The position numbers and the translations under genes are program-made. Below, piece after piece: positions 8,277-17,138 of a stretch of 34,367 nucleotides of DNA; positions within the stretch are counted from its first letter, which is position 1, and each line of letters begins with the position of its first letter. Under the pieces are notes generated by a model. It had not been told where the DNA came from and did not search any database. It worked only from the letters and a program-made list of their open reading frames with translations. Origin of the DNA: an uncultured Geobacteraceae bacterium (lineage in GTDB: Bacteria > Desulfobacterota > Desulfuromonadia > Geobacterales > Pseudopelobacteraceae); the NCBI GenBank assembly GCA_903939115.1, contig CAJAFV010000003.1, positions 1 through 34,367 on the forward strand. Direction: 5' to 3'.

Positions 8277-8321
8277 AATCCCCCTCAATCCCCCTTTTCA
8301 AAGGGGGGTTAGGGGGGATTT
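8277..8321. repeat. C/G-tract palindromic repeat (REP-like)
   Basis: AATCCCCCTCAATCCCCC is followed by TTTTCAAA and GGGGGGTTAGGGGGGATT, making an imperfect hairpin between the binding-protein gene and the first permease gene. Elements of this kind are dispersed in many deltaproteobacterial genomes (recalled from general knowledge). Here it may lower expression of the permeases relative to the abundant binding protein. Confidence 0.65.
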
Positions 8322-8372
8322 ACGCAGTCACATCAAGATCCGGATCACCAGAAGCAGTCGGAGGAAAATGTA

Positions 8373-9257
8373 ATGGAACTTCTACCTCAAGCGTTGATGG
8401 ACGGGATTCTGCTCGGCGGAATATATATCACCATCGCCATCGCCTTCTCCCTTACCTACGGGGTAATGCACATCATCGACTTCGCTGTCGGCGAATGGAT
8501 CATGTTCGGCGCGTTTGCCGGATACTATCTTAACAAAGTGACCGGCCTCGACCCGTTTCTGCTGCTGCCGGTCGTTTTCATCATGTTCGCCCTGGTCGGG
8601 TACCTGATTCAGCCGGTGATACACCGGGTGCTGAGCGGCAACAAAGGGAACCCGTTGTTGATGGGACTGGTATTTACCTTTGGCCTTGCCATCATGTTCC
8701 AGGGGATAGCCCTGACAGTGTTCGGATTTTACAGTAACTCAACCCCCTCCGTTTTTTCCGAAGGATCGTTTTTCATTGAAAAGTTCGGCTTATCTCTGAC
8801 AATTTCCTCCATCCGCCTGGCAGGACTGGTGTATGCCCTGGCAATAACCGCGGCTCTCCATTACCTGCTGAAGAAAACAAATTTTGGCCTTGGCGTCCGT
8901 GCCCTGGCTCTTAACCGGGAGTCAGCCGGACTGATGGGCGTCAACGGCAAGCAGACCGCTTCACTCGTCTACGGCCTGTATGTCGGCGTGAGCGCCATGA
9001 CCGGCGTGCTGATCGGCTGCATCCTCTCCGTCAGCGCTCAAATGGGAACGGAATACACAATCTTCGCCTTCTTTGTGGTGGTTCTGGCCGGCATGGGTTA
9101 TCTGGCAGGGGTACCGTGGGCGGCACTGCTTCTTGGCATGGTTCAGTCGATATTCCTGATCTATTTTAATCCAGGCCATACCCTGCTGGCGGTCTTTGCA
9201 ATCCTGTACATAATACTGCTGATTTCACCACGAGGGTTATTTGGAAGGGGAGTCTGA
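8373..9257 (+). CDS. livH: LivH-type branched-chain amino acid ABC permease
   Basis: This 294-residue integral membrane protein has about eight hydrophobic segments. It begins MELLPQALMDGILLGGIYITIAIAF-like, characteristic of LivH, with the inner-membrane coupling region LKKTNFGLGVRALALNRESAGLMGVN (about 165-190 with typical RA and N/E residues). With LivM it forms the transmembrane channel of the importer. A GGAGG-like site (CGGAGGAAA) precedes the ATG. It follows the REP-like element and is separated by only 2 bases from livM, so translation of the two is coupled. Confidence 0.9.
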   Translation: MELLPQALMDGILLGGIYITIAIAFSLTYGVMHIIDFAVGEWIMFGAFAGYYLNKVTGLDPFLLLPVVFIMFALVGYLIQPVIHRVLSGNKGNPLLMGLVFTFGLAIMFQGIALTVFGFYSNSTPSVFSEGSFFIEKFGLSLTISSIRLAGLVYALAITAALHYLLKKTNFGLGVRALALNRESAGLMGVNGKQTASLVYGLYVGVSAMTGVLIGCILSVSAQMGTEYTIFAFFVVVLAGMGYLAGVPWAALLLGMVQSIFLIYFNPGHTLLAVFAILYIILLISPRGLFGRGV

Positions 9258-9259
9258 AC

Positions 9260-10243
9260 ATGAAAGATAAAAGCATCCGCTGGGGCCTCCCTATTCTGCT
9301 GATTCTTATCGCCCTGCCTGCAGTCGTTCAGGATACGTTTTTTCTCCGGGTGATCACCGAGGCGATCATGTGGATCGGCCTGGCCCTGGCATTTGATGTT
9401 CTTGCCGGCTATACCGGCTACCTGAACTTCGGTCACGGCGCCTTCTTCGGCCTGGGGGCCTACACCACCGCCATCCTGATGATGCAGGCCCACTGGCCCT
9501 TTGCACTGGCTCTCCCGATGGGCGGCGTTCTGGCCGGCGTGGGTGCTCTGGTGGCCGGTCTGCCGACTCTCCGCCTGAAGGGTGCCTATTTCGCCATCGC
9601 CACATGGGCACTCTCCCGGGCAGTCCAGCAGTTGGCCCTGATCATGGATATTACCGGCGGCCCGGACGGCATGCGGCTCCCCTCGTTCCTCAATCCACAG
9701 TTCTTTTACTACCTGATGCTTGCCATCGTTGCCGTTACTTTTGCCCTGCTCTGGTTCCTGCTCGAATGTTCACCCTTCGGCCTGAAGTTGAAGGCGATCC
9801 GCGAGGATGATCAGGGGGCCATGGCGCTGGGGCTCAACCCTACCAAGCTGAAAATGCAGGCGTTCATCCTCTCGGCTGTTCCGACCGGAATTCTGGGAGG
9901 TGTCTACGCATACTGGATTACCTTTATCGACCCTGCCTCGACCCTGGGGGACCTGGTGAGCGATCAGGCGTTGGTTATGGTCGTATTCGGCGGGATGGGT
10001 ACGCTGGTCGGACCGGTCATCGGTGCTCTGCTCATTTTTGCCTTCAAGACTCTGTTCTGGGCGTATCTGTCTGATTTTCAGCTCCTGTACCTGATCATTC
10101 TCGGCGCAGTTATTGCCTTGAGTGTCGTGTTCATACCGAACGGGCTCTGGGGAACGCTGAGAGGATTGAGATCTCACAAGAAGAGCGAAGAGAAAAAGGA
10201 TGAAAGCCTTGCTGCTAAACTGCCACAGAATGAAGGGGAATAA
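9260..10243 (+). CDS. livM: LivM-type branched-chain amino acid ABC permease
   Basis: The protein has 327 residues with multiple membrane spans. The LivM signature region AGYTGYLNFGHGAFFGLGAY (about 50-69) and the coupling segment SPFGLKLKAIREDDQGAMALG (about 171-191) are clear. The C-terminal tail is highly charged (KKSEEKKDESLAAK), which is cytoplasmic in this family. It pairs with LivH. The gene overlaps no neighbour but is separated from livH and livG by 2 bases each. Confidence 0.9.
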   Translation: MKDKSIRWGLPILLILIALPAVVQDTFFLRVITEAIMWIGLALAFDVLAGYTGYLNFGHGAFFGLGAYTTAILMMQAHWPFALALPMGGVLAGVGALVAGLPTLRLKGAYFAIATWALSRAVQQLALIMDITGGPDGMRLPSFLNPQFFYYLMLAIVAVTFALLWFLLECSPFGLKLKAIREDDQGAMALGLNPTKLKMQAFILSAVPTGILGGVYAYWITFIDPASTLGDLVSDQALVMVVFGGMGTLVGPVIGALLIFAFKTLFWAYLSDFQLLYLIILGAVIALSVVFIPNGLWGTLRGLRSHKKSEEKKDESLAAKLPQNEGE

Positions 10244-10245
10244 CC

Positions 10246-10967
<722 letters not shown>

Positions 10968-10971
<4 letters not shown>

Positions 10972-11678
10972 ATGTACTCGACGTAAAAGACGCAGCGGTG
11001 AAATACGGTGACCTGCAGGCTCTCTGGGGCATCTCGTTTTCTGTCAAAAAAGGTCAGCTCGTCGCTCTGATCGGCGCTAACGGCGCCGGCAAGACCACGA
11101 CCCTCAAATCTATCTGCGGCCTCGCACCACTTGCTGCAGGAGAGATCTCGTACAATGGCGAAGTCATCAGCGGCCAACCGGTTCACAAGGTGGTTGATCT
11201 CGGCATTACCCTCGTTCCCGAGGGGAGACAGCTCTTTTCCAAAATGACCGTTGAAGAAAACCTGCTGGTCGGCGCCTATCTCAAGCGTACTCACAGCAAA
11301 CGTGCGGCGACCCTCAAACATGTCTACTCGATCTTTCCGAGGCTTGAGGAACGGCGCAATCAGACCGCGGAAACCCTCTCCGGCGGAGAACAGCAGATGG
11401 TCGCCATCGGCCGCGCCCTGATGCAGGATCCCCAGATGATCATGTTCGACGAACCGAGCCTCGGACTGGCTCCGCTTATGGTCAAGGAGGTGTTCAAGGT
11501 CATTCAGGAACTGCACCGTCAGGGACTGACCATCTTCCTCGTCGAGCAGAACGTCCACCAGACGCTGAAGGTAGCCGACTACTGCTATGTCATGGAAAAC
11601 GGCCGTATCGTTGGTGAAGGGACCGGCAAACAACTCGAGGCTGACGAGTCCATCCGCGAAGCGTATCTCGGTTTCTGA
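10968..11678 (+). CDS. livF: LivF-type ABC importer ATPase
   Basis: This 236-residue ATPase has Walker A GANGAGKTT, a canonical signature LSGGEQQMVAIGRAL and Walker B MIMFDEPSLGLAP followed by the H-loop region LVEQNVHQ. It is the second nucleotide-binding subunit of the importer and follows livG with a 4-base overlap. The next gene (NimA-like) starts 49 bases later and has its own ribosome binding site, so it could be the last member of the same transcript. Confidence 0.92.
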
Positions 11679-11727
11679 AACCGGTGTACTCTTTCCCGGG
11701 ATCCGAACGAACAGGAGAGACACAGTT

Positions 11728-12201
11728 ATGAGGCGAACCGACAAGGAAATCAGAGACCCAGCACTAATCTCACAGATCATCTCCGGCAGCCAGGTATGCA
11801 GAGTCGCACTGGCAAAGGATAATGAGCCGTATATCATCCCTGTATCCTTCGGGTACGATGGCTCCTCAATCTACATTCACACGGCACAGACAGGAAAGAA
11901 GATCGATTTTTTTGCGGCTAATCCGTCCGTCTGTCTTGAATTCGAGCAGGGTGTTGCTCTCAAACCGCATGATATCGACCCATGCAGCTGGAGCTTTTCG
12001 TACCGGAGCGTCATTGCCTACGGCACAATCCGCGAACTGGCCGATCCTGGCGAAAAGAGTGCGGGCCTGCATCTGATCATGAAACAGTATTCAAAGCAGG
12101 AGTGGAACTTCAGCGAAGAGAGTATTGCTGCCTTAAGGGTCTGGAAAATAGCCCTTGAAAGCGTGAGCGGGAAACAGTCGAAAGACTTGATGACGTTGTG
12201 A
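11728..12201 (+). CDS. PNPOx-like / NimA-family flavin-binding protein
   Basis: The start is ATG 11728, with AGGAGAG a few bases upstream. The 157-residue product MRRTDKEIRDPALIS... matches the pyridoxamine-5'-phosphate-oxidase-like split barrel, NimA subgroup: the N-terminal helix, CRVALAKDNEPYIIPVSFGYDG, IYIHTAQTGKKIDFFAANP and CLEFE. These proteins are usually small FMN- or heme-binding cytoplasmic dimers; some reduce nitroimidazoles, most have no known substrate. It sits between the importer and a universal stress protein gene. Function in this context is unknown. Confidence 0.82.
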   Translation: MRRTDKEIRDPALISQIISGSQVCRVALAKDNEPYIIPVSFGYDGSSIYIHTAQTGKKIDFFAANPSVCLEFEQGVALKPHDIDPCSWSFSYRSVIAYGTIRELADPGEKSAGLHLIMKQYSKQEWNFSEESIAALRVWKIALESVSGKQSKDLMTL

Positions 12202-12224
12202 TCAAAAACGGGTGGCGTCAGAGC

Positions 12225-12245
12225 TATAATTGGCCTGATAGCGGC
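12225..12245 (+). promoter_or_regulatory. Possible promoter(s) before the universal stress protein gene
   Basis: A perfect TATAAT (12225-12230) lies in the gap but has no good -35 box. Overlapping it, TGGCCTGATAGCGGC (12231-12245) has GG-N10-GC spacing like a sigma-54 promoter, though the -12 half is weak. Either could serve the downstream gene at 12280. Confidence 0.3.
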
Positions 12246-12279
12246 ATCTTTTTCAATTAACCACAGGGAGATCTGTTGT

Positions 12280-13080
12280 ATGCCTTTAAAAAATATACTC
12301 ATCCATCTGGATAATTCAGATCATTCCGCCGCCCGACTGACCCTGGCCATCGGGCTTGCCCAGAGGCACCAGGCGCGGCTTACTGCGCTTTATATCATCA
12401 CACACCCGTATTACGAACCTCTGCATATGGACACAAAAACAAAGACGCAGCAGGTTCAGGACCAATTCAATGAATTGATTGCCGGAACCGGGGTACAGGC
12501 AGAATTGCGCACCGTTGACTGGAAAGTGACCGGCACCGCAGTTGCCGAGATCATAAATCTTCATGCACACTATGCCGACGTCGTGATTATCGGACAGCCC
12601 AATCACGCCTCCGGTGACAATGACACTCCTTCGGACCTCCCGGAGCGGTTGATTCTCGGTGCAGGACGACCGGTACTGATCATCCCCTATACCGCATCGT
12701 ACACTGAGTGCGGCACCAGGGTGCTGGTCTCCTGGAAACCGGGACGGGAGGCAACCCGCGCTGTGAATGACGCCATACCTCTGATGACAATGGCTGAAGT
12801 TGTTAATATTCTGGCAGTAAATCCGACCGATGCCGAGCAGTCCGAAGAAGAAAAACTCTGCGCCCACCTGGCCTGTCACGGCATTACAGCCAGGGCGGAG
12901 CAGACGGTCTCCAGCGATATATCAATCGGCGATGTGCTGCTAAACCGCGCCTCTGATGAGGGGAGTGATCTCCTCGTGATGGGAGCTTTTGCGCAGACCC
13001 GGCTCGGCACCCTGACGCTGGGTGATGTGTCCCGGCATATTCTTAAATATATGACCGTGCCGGTACTTATGTCCCATTGA
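12280..13080 (+). CDS. Tandem universal stress protein (UspA family)
   Basis: The protein has 266 residues with two Usp-like halves. The first begins MPLKNILIHLDNSDHSAARL and ends near RPVLIIPY. The second begins TRVLVSWKPGREATRA and ends with GAFAQTRLGTLTLGDVSRHILKYMTVPVLMSH-like sequence, close to the ATP-binding pattern at the end of Usp domains. These cytoplasmic proteins are induced by starvation or stress and may bind nucleotides. CACAGGGAGA lies upstream of the ATG. A small ThiS/MoaD-like gene follows directly. Confidence 0.88.
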   Translation: MPLKNILIHLDNSDHSAARLTLAIGLAQRHQARLTALYIITHPYYEPLHMDTKTKTQQVQDQFNELIAGTGVQAELRTVDWKVTGTAVAEIINLHAHYADVVIIGQPNHASGDNDTPSDLPERLILGAGRPVLIIPYTASYTECGTRVLVSWKPGREATRAVNDAIPLMTMAEVVNILAVNPTDAEQSEEEKLCAHLACHGITARAEQTVSSDISIGDVLLNRASDEGSDLLVMGAFAQTRLGTLTLGDVSRHILKYMTVPVLMSH

Positions 13081-13100
13081 TGCGTTATATAAGGAAAACA

Positions 13101-13325
13101 ATGAATGTGACCGTAAAACTTGTTGGTATTTTTCGGACCGGCCGTTTTAATGAGGCGGTCTGCGAGTATCCCTCCGGCACCTCTGTGCGGAAAGTGGTTG
13201 ATGAGCTATTGATTCCCGATCCTCTTCTCGGGATCGTGCTCATCAATGGTGTTCATGCCGACGTCGAAGACATCCTCCATGATGGCGATGCGCTCTGTTT
13301 ATTACCATTTATAGATGGAGGGTAA
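13101..13325 (+). CDS. ThiS/MoaD-like sulfur-carrier fold protein
   Basis: The start is ATG 13101, with AAGGA 5 bases upstream; the earlier ATG at 13077 overlaps the Usp stop and lacks a ribosome site. The 74-residue product MNVTVKLVGIFRTGRFNE... has a beta-grasp pattern (VREV-like helix, LINGVHADVEDILHDGD) and ends FIDGG. The terminal Gly-Gly is the hallmark of ThiS/MoaD sulfur carriers, which are adenylated and thiocarboxylated. No partner E1 or synthase gene is nearby, so the pathway (molybdopterin, tungsten cofactor, thiamine or other) is unknown. Confidence 0.8.
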   Translation: MNVTVKLVGIFRTGRFNEAVCEYPSGTSVRKVVDELLIPDPLLGIVLINGVHADVEDILHDGDALCLLPFIDGG

Positions 13326-13415
13326 TCCGGAAAAACTGGCCGCCTCAGAGCGCGGGTAAGTGAGGTTTTCGGGCCGGAGTGCTGCCCCTTTTCAGAGGAT
13401 GTCATATCATAGCTG

Positions 13416-13461
13416 CTTACAACAAAGGGGGATGCCATTCGGCACCCCCCTTTGTTGTAAG
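13416..13461. terminator. Bidirectional terminator hairpin between convergent genes
   Basis: CTTACAACAAAGGGGG (13416-13431) pairs perfectly with CCCCCTTTGTTGTAAG (13446-13461). It sits between the ThiS/MoaD-like gene (+) and cbcL (-), which converge here. Confidence 0.75.
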
Positions 13462-13505
13462 ACGAAGAGTCTCCTCTTCTCATTCACCACGACGTGGCAT
13501 GTTTT

Positions 13506-15386
13506 TTAGTGCCCGCCTCCGGTCGCAAACGCCAGAATCATGAGTGCCATCAAGACAAGCCCGATCGTAACGGCGGTAAAGCCGAAACCTTTCAGCAGGA
13601 AGTCATATACAGCGCCACTGGTCCTCTTGCAGGCGAACTGCTCGGTAATACCCTCTTCCTCGTAACGTTTCCACTGATCGCCACGTTCCTCGATCATTTC
13701 TTCTTTGGCAATCTGCCCGTTGAAGATAACAAAATCCATCGGGAACTTCTCCGGTCGTCCGTGAGTATTGAAAAAATGGACCGTGAAGATGAAACCGGTA
13801 GCAAGGAGTGCTTCGTCAGAATGGACGATCGTTGCAATATTGAACGCCCACCCGGGAAGGAACATCCCGAAAAACACAGGGAACGCGAGCATCAATCCAG
13901 ATCCGCCGATGGCGAACATACCCCAGAAGACCGCGACAAAGTCGAATTTCTCCCAGTAGGTCCAGCGTTCAAATGTTGGCTTAGGCCCTTTGAAGAGGAA
14001 CCATCTGACCATGAAGAACACATCCTTGATATCACGCAGATTGAAGCAGAGAGAATCCGGCCCGAACAGGCGCTGCAGTGGATTCCCTTTGATGTCTTTC
14101 CTGATGAAAAGGAAGTTGATGCTCATAAGCAGGGCTGTGCCAAAATAGACAAATGTGATTACGGCACCGACGCGATGCAGATATGCAGCATTGGCGGCCC
14201 CACCGTAGAACTGCATCATGAAGTTTGCCCACTGCTGACCGCTGAACTTGAGCGGCAGACCGGTCAACGAAAGCAGCAGGAAGCTGGTGATGACCAGCAG
14301 GTGCAGGAAGATGTGCAGTCGATTGAAACGGCGATACTGTTTGTGCGCATCCGGGATAACATGAACATGTGTGCCGGCGTCGGTAACATGGACATGATGG
14401 TGCGTACCAGCCGCCAATTCGGCAGCCTTCTCGCGGTTTTCAACGAAGCCGCGGAACATCCAGAGCAGCGTGTGAATCCAGAACACGGCAAAAGTAGAAA
14501 GGAGCAGTCCGGTCATGCAGACAAACGTGTAGAACATGATCGGATATTTTTCACGATCGGTCATCTCGCCATGCGAATAAAACTGAGCAAAAAGTGGTGT
14601 CGCGCTGGTATGGCACACGGCACACTGCTTGACCAGGTTTGCCGGGTTGACACTGGAGGCCGGGTCACTCTTCGGAAGTACCGAATGGGCGGTGTGACAA
14701 TCGGCACAACCGGCAACCTTGTCTGGATTACCAAGGCGATAGTTTTTGCCGTGGTAACTCTCCATATACGACTTGACTGCGACGTTGGTGATATTGTTCC
14801 TGGCCATCATCTTCCCGTCGCTGTGGCACTTCATGCAGACTTTTGTGTGGAACTCGCGCCCTTTGTGGTCCTTGGCGCCAGCAAGCTTATCAATAGCGTG
14901 GAGATTGTGGCAGTCATGGCAGGCAGCTGAATCCATGTTGCCGGCCGCAACACCCTTGCCATGGATTGACTTCTGATAGACGGCTTCTTTGTCATGGCAT
15001 TGAACGCATTTGGCCACGGCGATGCGCTTGTCGTTTTTCCAGTAATTGTGGGTATGGACGTCAGTGTGGCACTGGGCGCACGTCACCCCTTTTTCCGCAT
15101 GAACACTGGCATAATGCTCAGAGTTCTGCTTTTTGTGACAGCGCTCGCACTGCACCTTCTGGACTTTGATCTCTTTTTTCATGTGCTTGGTGAGATCGGT
15201 AATGTCTACGTGGCAGCTGGTGCAGGCGTTTTTGCCATGGACAGAAGCAGCAAAAGAGCTAATGGATATTTTATTGCTGTGGCATCCAAGGCAGGTGGCC
15301 GGATCAATGGCCATTCCCTGCTCGGCCGGTACAGGTGCTGTCGTCAGTACTAACAAAAACAACACCAAGGCAATACGAATGTACAT
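13506..15386 (-). CDS. cbcL: CbcL-type menaquinol oxidoreductase: nine-heme c / diheme b cytochrome fusion
   Basis: The start is ATG 15386 (MYIRIALVLFLLVL), because GGGAGG lies just upstream; an in-frame ATG at 15404 precedes that site. The 626-residue product has a signal/anchor segment, then nine CxxCH motifs (Cys 32, 55, 80, 103, 127, 156, 184, 227, 255), then a hydrophobic half with about six membrane spans and His residues (HIFLHLL, YLHRVG, HSDEALL, TVHFFNTHG) like HydB/FdnI-type diheme cytochromes b. This c9-b architecture is that of Geobacter CbcL, needed in G. sulfurreducens for respiration with low-potential Fe(III) oxides and electrodes. It probably oxidises menaquinol and passes electrons to periplasmic c7 cytochromes such as the PpcA-like protein encoded directly upstream. 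Confidence 0.9.
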   Translation of the reverse strand: MYIRIALVLFLLVLTTAPVPAEQGMAIDPATCLGCHSNKISISSFAASVHGKNACTSCHVDITDLTKHMKKEIKVQKVQCERCHKKQNSEHYASVHAEKGVTCAQCHTDVHTHNYWKNDKRIAVAKCVQCHDKEAVYQKSIHGKGVAAGNMDSAACHDCHNLHAIDKLAGAKDHKGREFHTKVCMKCHSDGKMMARNNITNVAVKSYMESYHGKNYRLGNPDKVAGCADCHTAHSVLPKSDPASSVNPANLVKQCAVCHTSATPLFAQFYSHGEMTDREKYPIMFYTFVCMTGLLLSTFAVFWIHTLLWMFRGFVENREKAAELAAGTHHHVHVTDAGTHVHVIPDAHKQYRRFNRLHIFLHLLVITSFLLLSLTGLPLKFSGQQWANFMMQFYGGAANAAYLHRVGAVITFVYFGTALLMSINFLFIRKDIKGNPLQRLFGPDSLCFNLRDIKDVFFMVRWFLFKGPKPTFERWTYWEKFDFVAVFWGMFAIGGSGLMLAFPVFFGMFLPGWAFNIATIVHSDEALLATGFIFTVHFFNTHGRPEKFPMDFVIFNGQIAKEEMIEERGDQWKRYEEEGITEQFACKRTSGAVYDFLLKGFGFTAVTIGLVLMALMILAFATGGGH

Positions 15387-15412
15387 TTCTAATCCTCCCG
15401 GCATATTTGTTC

Positions 15413-15444
15413 AAAAACTACCCCGCAGCAAGCTACGGGGTAGT
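15413..15444 (-). terminator. Intrinsic terminator after the PpcA-like gene
   Basis: Nine-base arms ACTACCCCG (15417-15425) and CGGGGTAGT (15436-15444) form a hairpin, followed on the minus strand by five T residues. It separates the abundant small cytochrome transcript from cbcL, allowing partial read-through. Confidence 0.7.
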
Positions 15445-15535
15445 ACGTCAGCAATTGTGTTCTCTCATCGAAGTAAGTTTCGGGGGGATGCAATCTGGAG
15501 AGATTCAATCCGTGCGTTAAAACTGGACCTGCAGA

Positions 15536-15802
15536 TTACTTGGTATGGCATTCTTTACATTTTGTCGGACCTTTTTTCATTTCTGTGTGGCAATCCTTAC
15601 AGGACTTGTGGGCAAAATCCTTGCCGAAGCCTTCAATCTTGCCGCCTTCGGCTTTTGCATGGCATTTTTTGCAGTCTTTAAGGGCTTCTGCATGGGCTTT
15701 GTGATTGAAGGTGACACCTTTTTTCATCTCAATGACATCAGCGGCGAGTGCTGATCCGGAAAAAACGGTTACTGCCAATAGTGCGATAAAAATCTTTTTC
15801 AT
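15536..15802 (-). CDS. PpcA-family periplasmic triheme cytochrome c7
   Basis: The protein has 88 residues with a Sec signal (cut after ALA near residue 20), leaving a mature protein of about 68 residues. Three CxxCH motifs (CKKCH, CKDCH, CKECH) and the segments GGKIEGFGKDFAHK and EMKKGPTKCKECH closely match Geobacter PpcA-E. These small c7 proteins carry electrons through the periplasm from inner-membrane quinol oxidases to outer-membrane conduits. AAAGGAG precedes the ATG. It lies directly upstream of cbcL on the same strand, an apt donor-acceptor pair. Which Ppc paralogue it corresponds to cannot be settled by eye. Confidence 0.93.
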   Translation of the reverse strand: MKKIFIALLAVTVFSGSALAADVIEMKKGVTFNHKAHAEALKDCKKCHAKAEGGKIEGFGKDFAHKSCKDCHTEMKKGPTKCKECHTK

Positions 15803-15888
15803 GTTTACATCTCCTTTGTTTTGGGTGTCCGCACAGAGCGGCGGTGTGATGATACCAGCTAAACGAGAAATCGCAACCTCTTCAATGT

Positions 15889-15924
15889 AAAAAAACGGGA
15901 CGGCTGATTATTGTCTGCCGTCCC
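15889..15924 (-). terminator. Intrinsic terminator after the twelve-heme cytochrome gene
   Basis: GGGACGGC (15897-15904) pairs with GCCGTCCC (15917-15924), and on the minus strand the hairpin is followed by seven T residues. It lies 8 bases beyond the twelve-heme gene stop. Confidence 0.85.
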
Positions 15925-15931
15925 ATAAAAT

Positions 15932-16957
15932 CTACATCTTGTGACACTTGCCGCAATCATCCTGAACCGGGAAGGCGTCCTTGCCTTTATTATGACAGGC
16001 GCCGCACGATTTTCCGGATTCCATGTCACTCATTGATGCTTTCAATGCCCCGGCCTTGTACGGGAAAATCCCGGTGTGACAATCAGCGCATTTGTAACTC
16101 TGCAGATGGAATTCGTGGCTGAATGTCGCTTCACCGCCAGCTGTCTTGAACTTGACAATTCCAGGCTTCAGACCTTTATGGCATTTTCCGCAATCACCGG
16201 ATGATGCAAAGGCGTCCTTGCCGTTGTGGCAGATACCGCACGATTTCCCTTTGACCATATCAGCCATGCTGGCTTTGCCGACAACAGTCTTGTAAGGGAA
16301 GGTTTTCGTGTGGCAATCTTTGCAGCTATACGCCTGCGTATGGAATTCGTGGCTGAACGTAGCCGGCGCTACCCCCTTCAGTGCGAAGGTGATCTCTTTC
16401 GGCTTGAGCCCTTTGTGGCAGCGATCACAGTTTGCCGTTACCGCAAAAACGCGCTTGCCGTTGTGGCACGAGCCACAGGTACGCCCTTTTTCCATTTCCG
16501 CCATAGTAACCGCACCTTCCTTGCCGGTTATGACAGTGCCATTGTGACATCCTTTGCAGGCGCCGCCTGTTTTGGCTATGTGGGTAGCATGACTGAATAC
16601 TGCGGAACCTAAGCCTTTTACCGCATAGGTGACGTCCAGCGGCTTACCACTATGGCAACGGGAACAATCTTTCTCAGAGGCAACACTGAATGCCCTCGCA
16701 CCGCTATGACACGCACCGCAGGATTTTGTTTTCTCCATTTCTGCCATTGTGTAGCGTTTTTTTGTTTTTAAATTATAAATCGCGTTGTGACACATTTTAC
16801 AATTATTATTGTACTTTTTCAGATGCAGAACATGGCTGAAAACTACCGGACCGGCATTTTTAAAGGTATAAGTAATTTCCTTGTACTCGGCCGCGCCGCA
16901 GACAGAAGCTATCAGAAGTAAAAGCATGAGAGATGTAAGTACCACTGTTTTTTGCAT
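15932..16957 (-). CDS. Dodecaheme cytochrome made of four c7-type triheme domains
   Basis: The start is ATG 16957 (MQKTVVLTSLMLLLL), with AGGAG upstream; the longer in-frame start at 17011 adds a non-signal extension. The 341-residue product has a Sec signal, then four repeats of about 75-80 residues, each with three CxxCH (12 in total). Each unit has a TFSH or VFSH..H segment before heme one, a conserved MA(E/D)M or MSDM before heme two (GKSCGxCHNGK), and a third heme followed by KGLKP. The layout matches Geobacter GSU1996-type chains, in which the middle heme of a c7 unit is His-Met ligated; here the conserved Met before heme two may serve that role (inference). It probably acts as a periplasmic electron wire or store. 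Confidence 0.9.
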   Translation of the reverse strand: MQKTVVLTSLMLLLLIASVCGAAEYKEITYTFKNAGPVVFSHVLHLKKYNNNCKMCHNAIYNLKTKKRYTMAEMEKTKSCGACHSGARAFSVASEKDCSRCHSGKPLDVTYAVKGLGSAVFSHATHIAKTGGACKGCHNGTVITGKEGAVTMAEMEKGRTCGSCHNGKRVFAVTANCDRCHKGLKPKEITFALKGVAPATFSHEFHTQAYSCKDCHTKTFPYKTVVGKASMADMVKGKSCGICHNGKDAFASSGDCGKCHKGLKPGIVKFKTAGGEATFSHEFHLQSYKCADCHTGIFPYKAGALKASMSDMESGKSCGACHNKGKDAFPVQDDCGKCHKM

Positions 16958-17100
16958 TGCCCTGACTCCTCTTTTAAAACAAATAACCCACACAATCGGG
17001 GGACTATACATATCGGGTTGGAAATCGTCAATTGTAATTTGAGGGGAGAGTGGAAATCAATCAGGATCAGACAAAGGCAGCGGAATGTTCCGAGCATGGA

Positions 17101-17130
17101 AGAGGGCTACACCTATAGGCGTAACCCTCT
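17101..17130. repeat. Hairpin between sCache gene and twelve-heme gene
   Basis: AGAGGG (17101-17106) and CCCTCT (17125-17130) enclose further G-U-assisted pairing around TATA. On the minus strand there is no T-run after it, so it may attenuate or protect mRNA rather than terminate. Confidence 0.4.
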
Positions 17131-17138
17131 GATATTTT

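Noticed and set aside
13494..14930. Long plus-strand open frame of 478 codons opposite cbcL
   Set aside because: It is antisense to the nine-heme/b-cytochrome gene, has no recognisable domain and no ribosome site; it arises from codon bias of cbcL.
15932..16957. Regularly spaced similar segments that could suggest a repeat array such as CRISPR
   Set aside because: The periodicity (about 230-240 bases) follows the four protein units of the twelve-heme cytochrome, not short DNA repeats with unique spacers.
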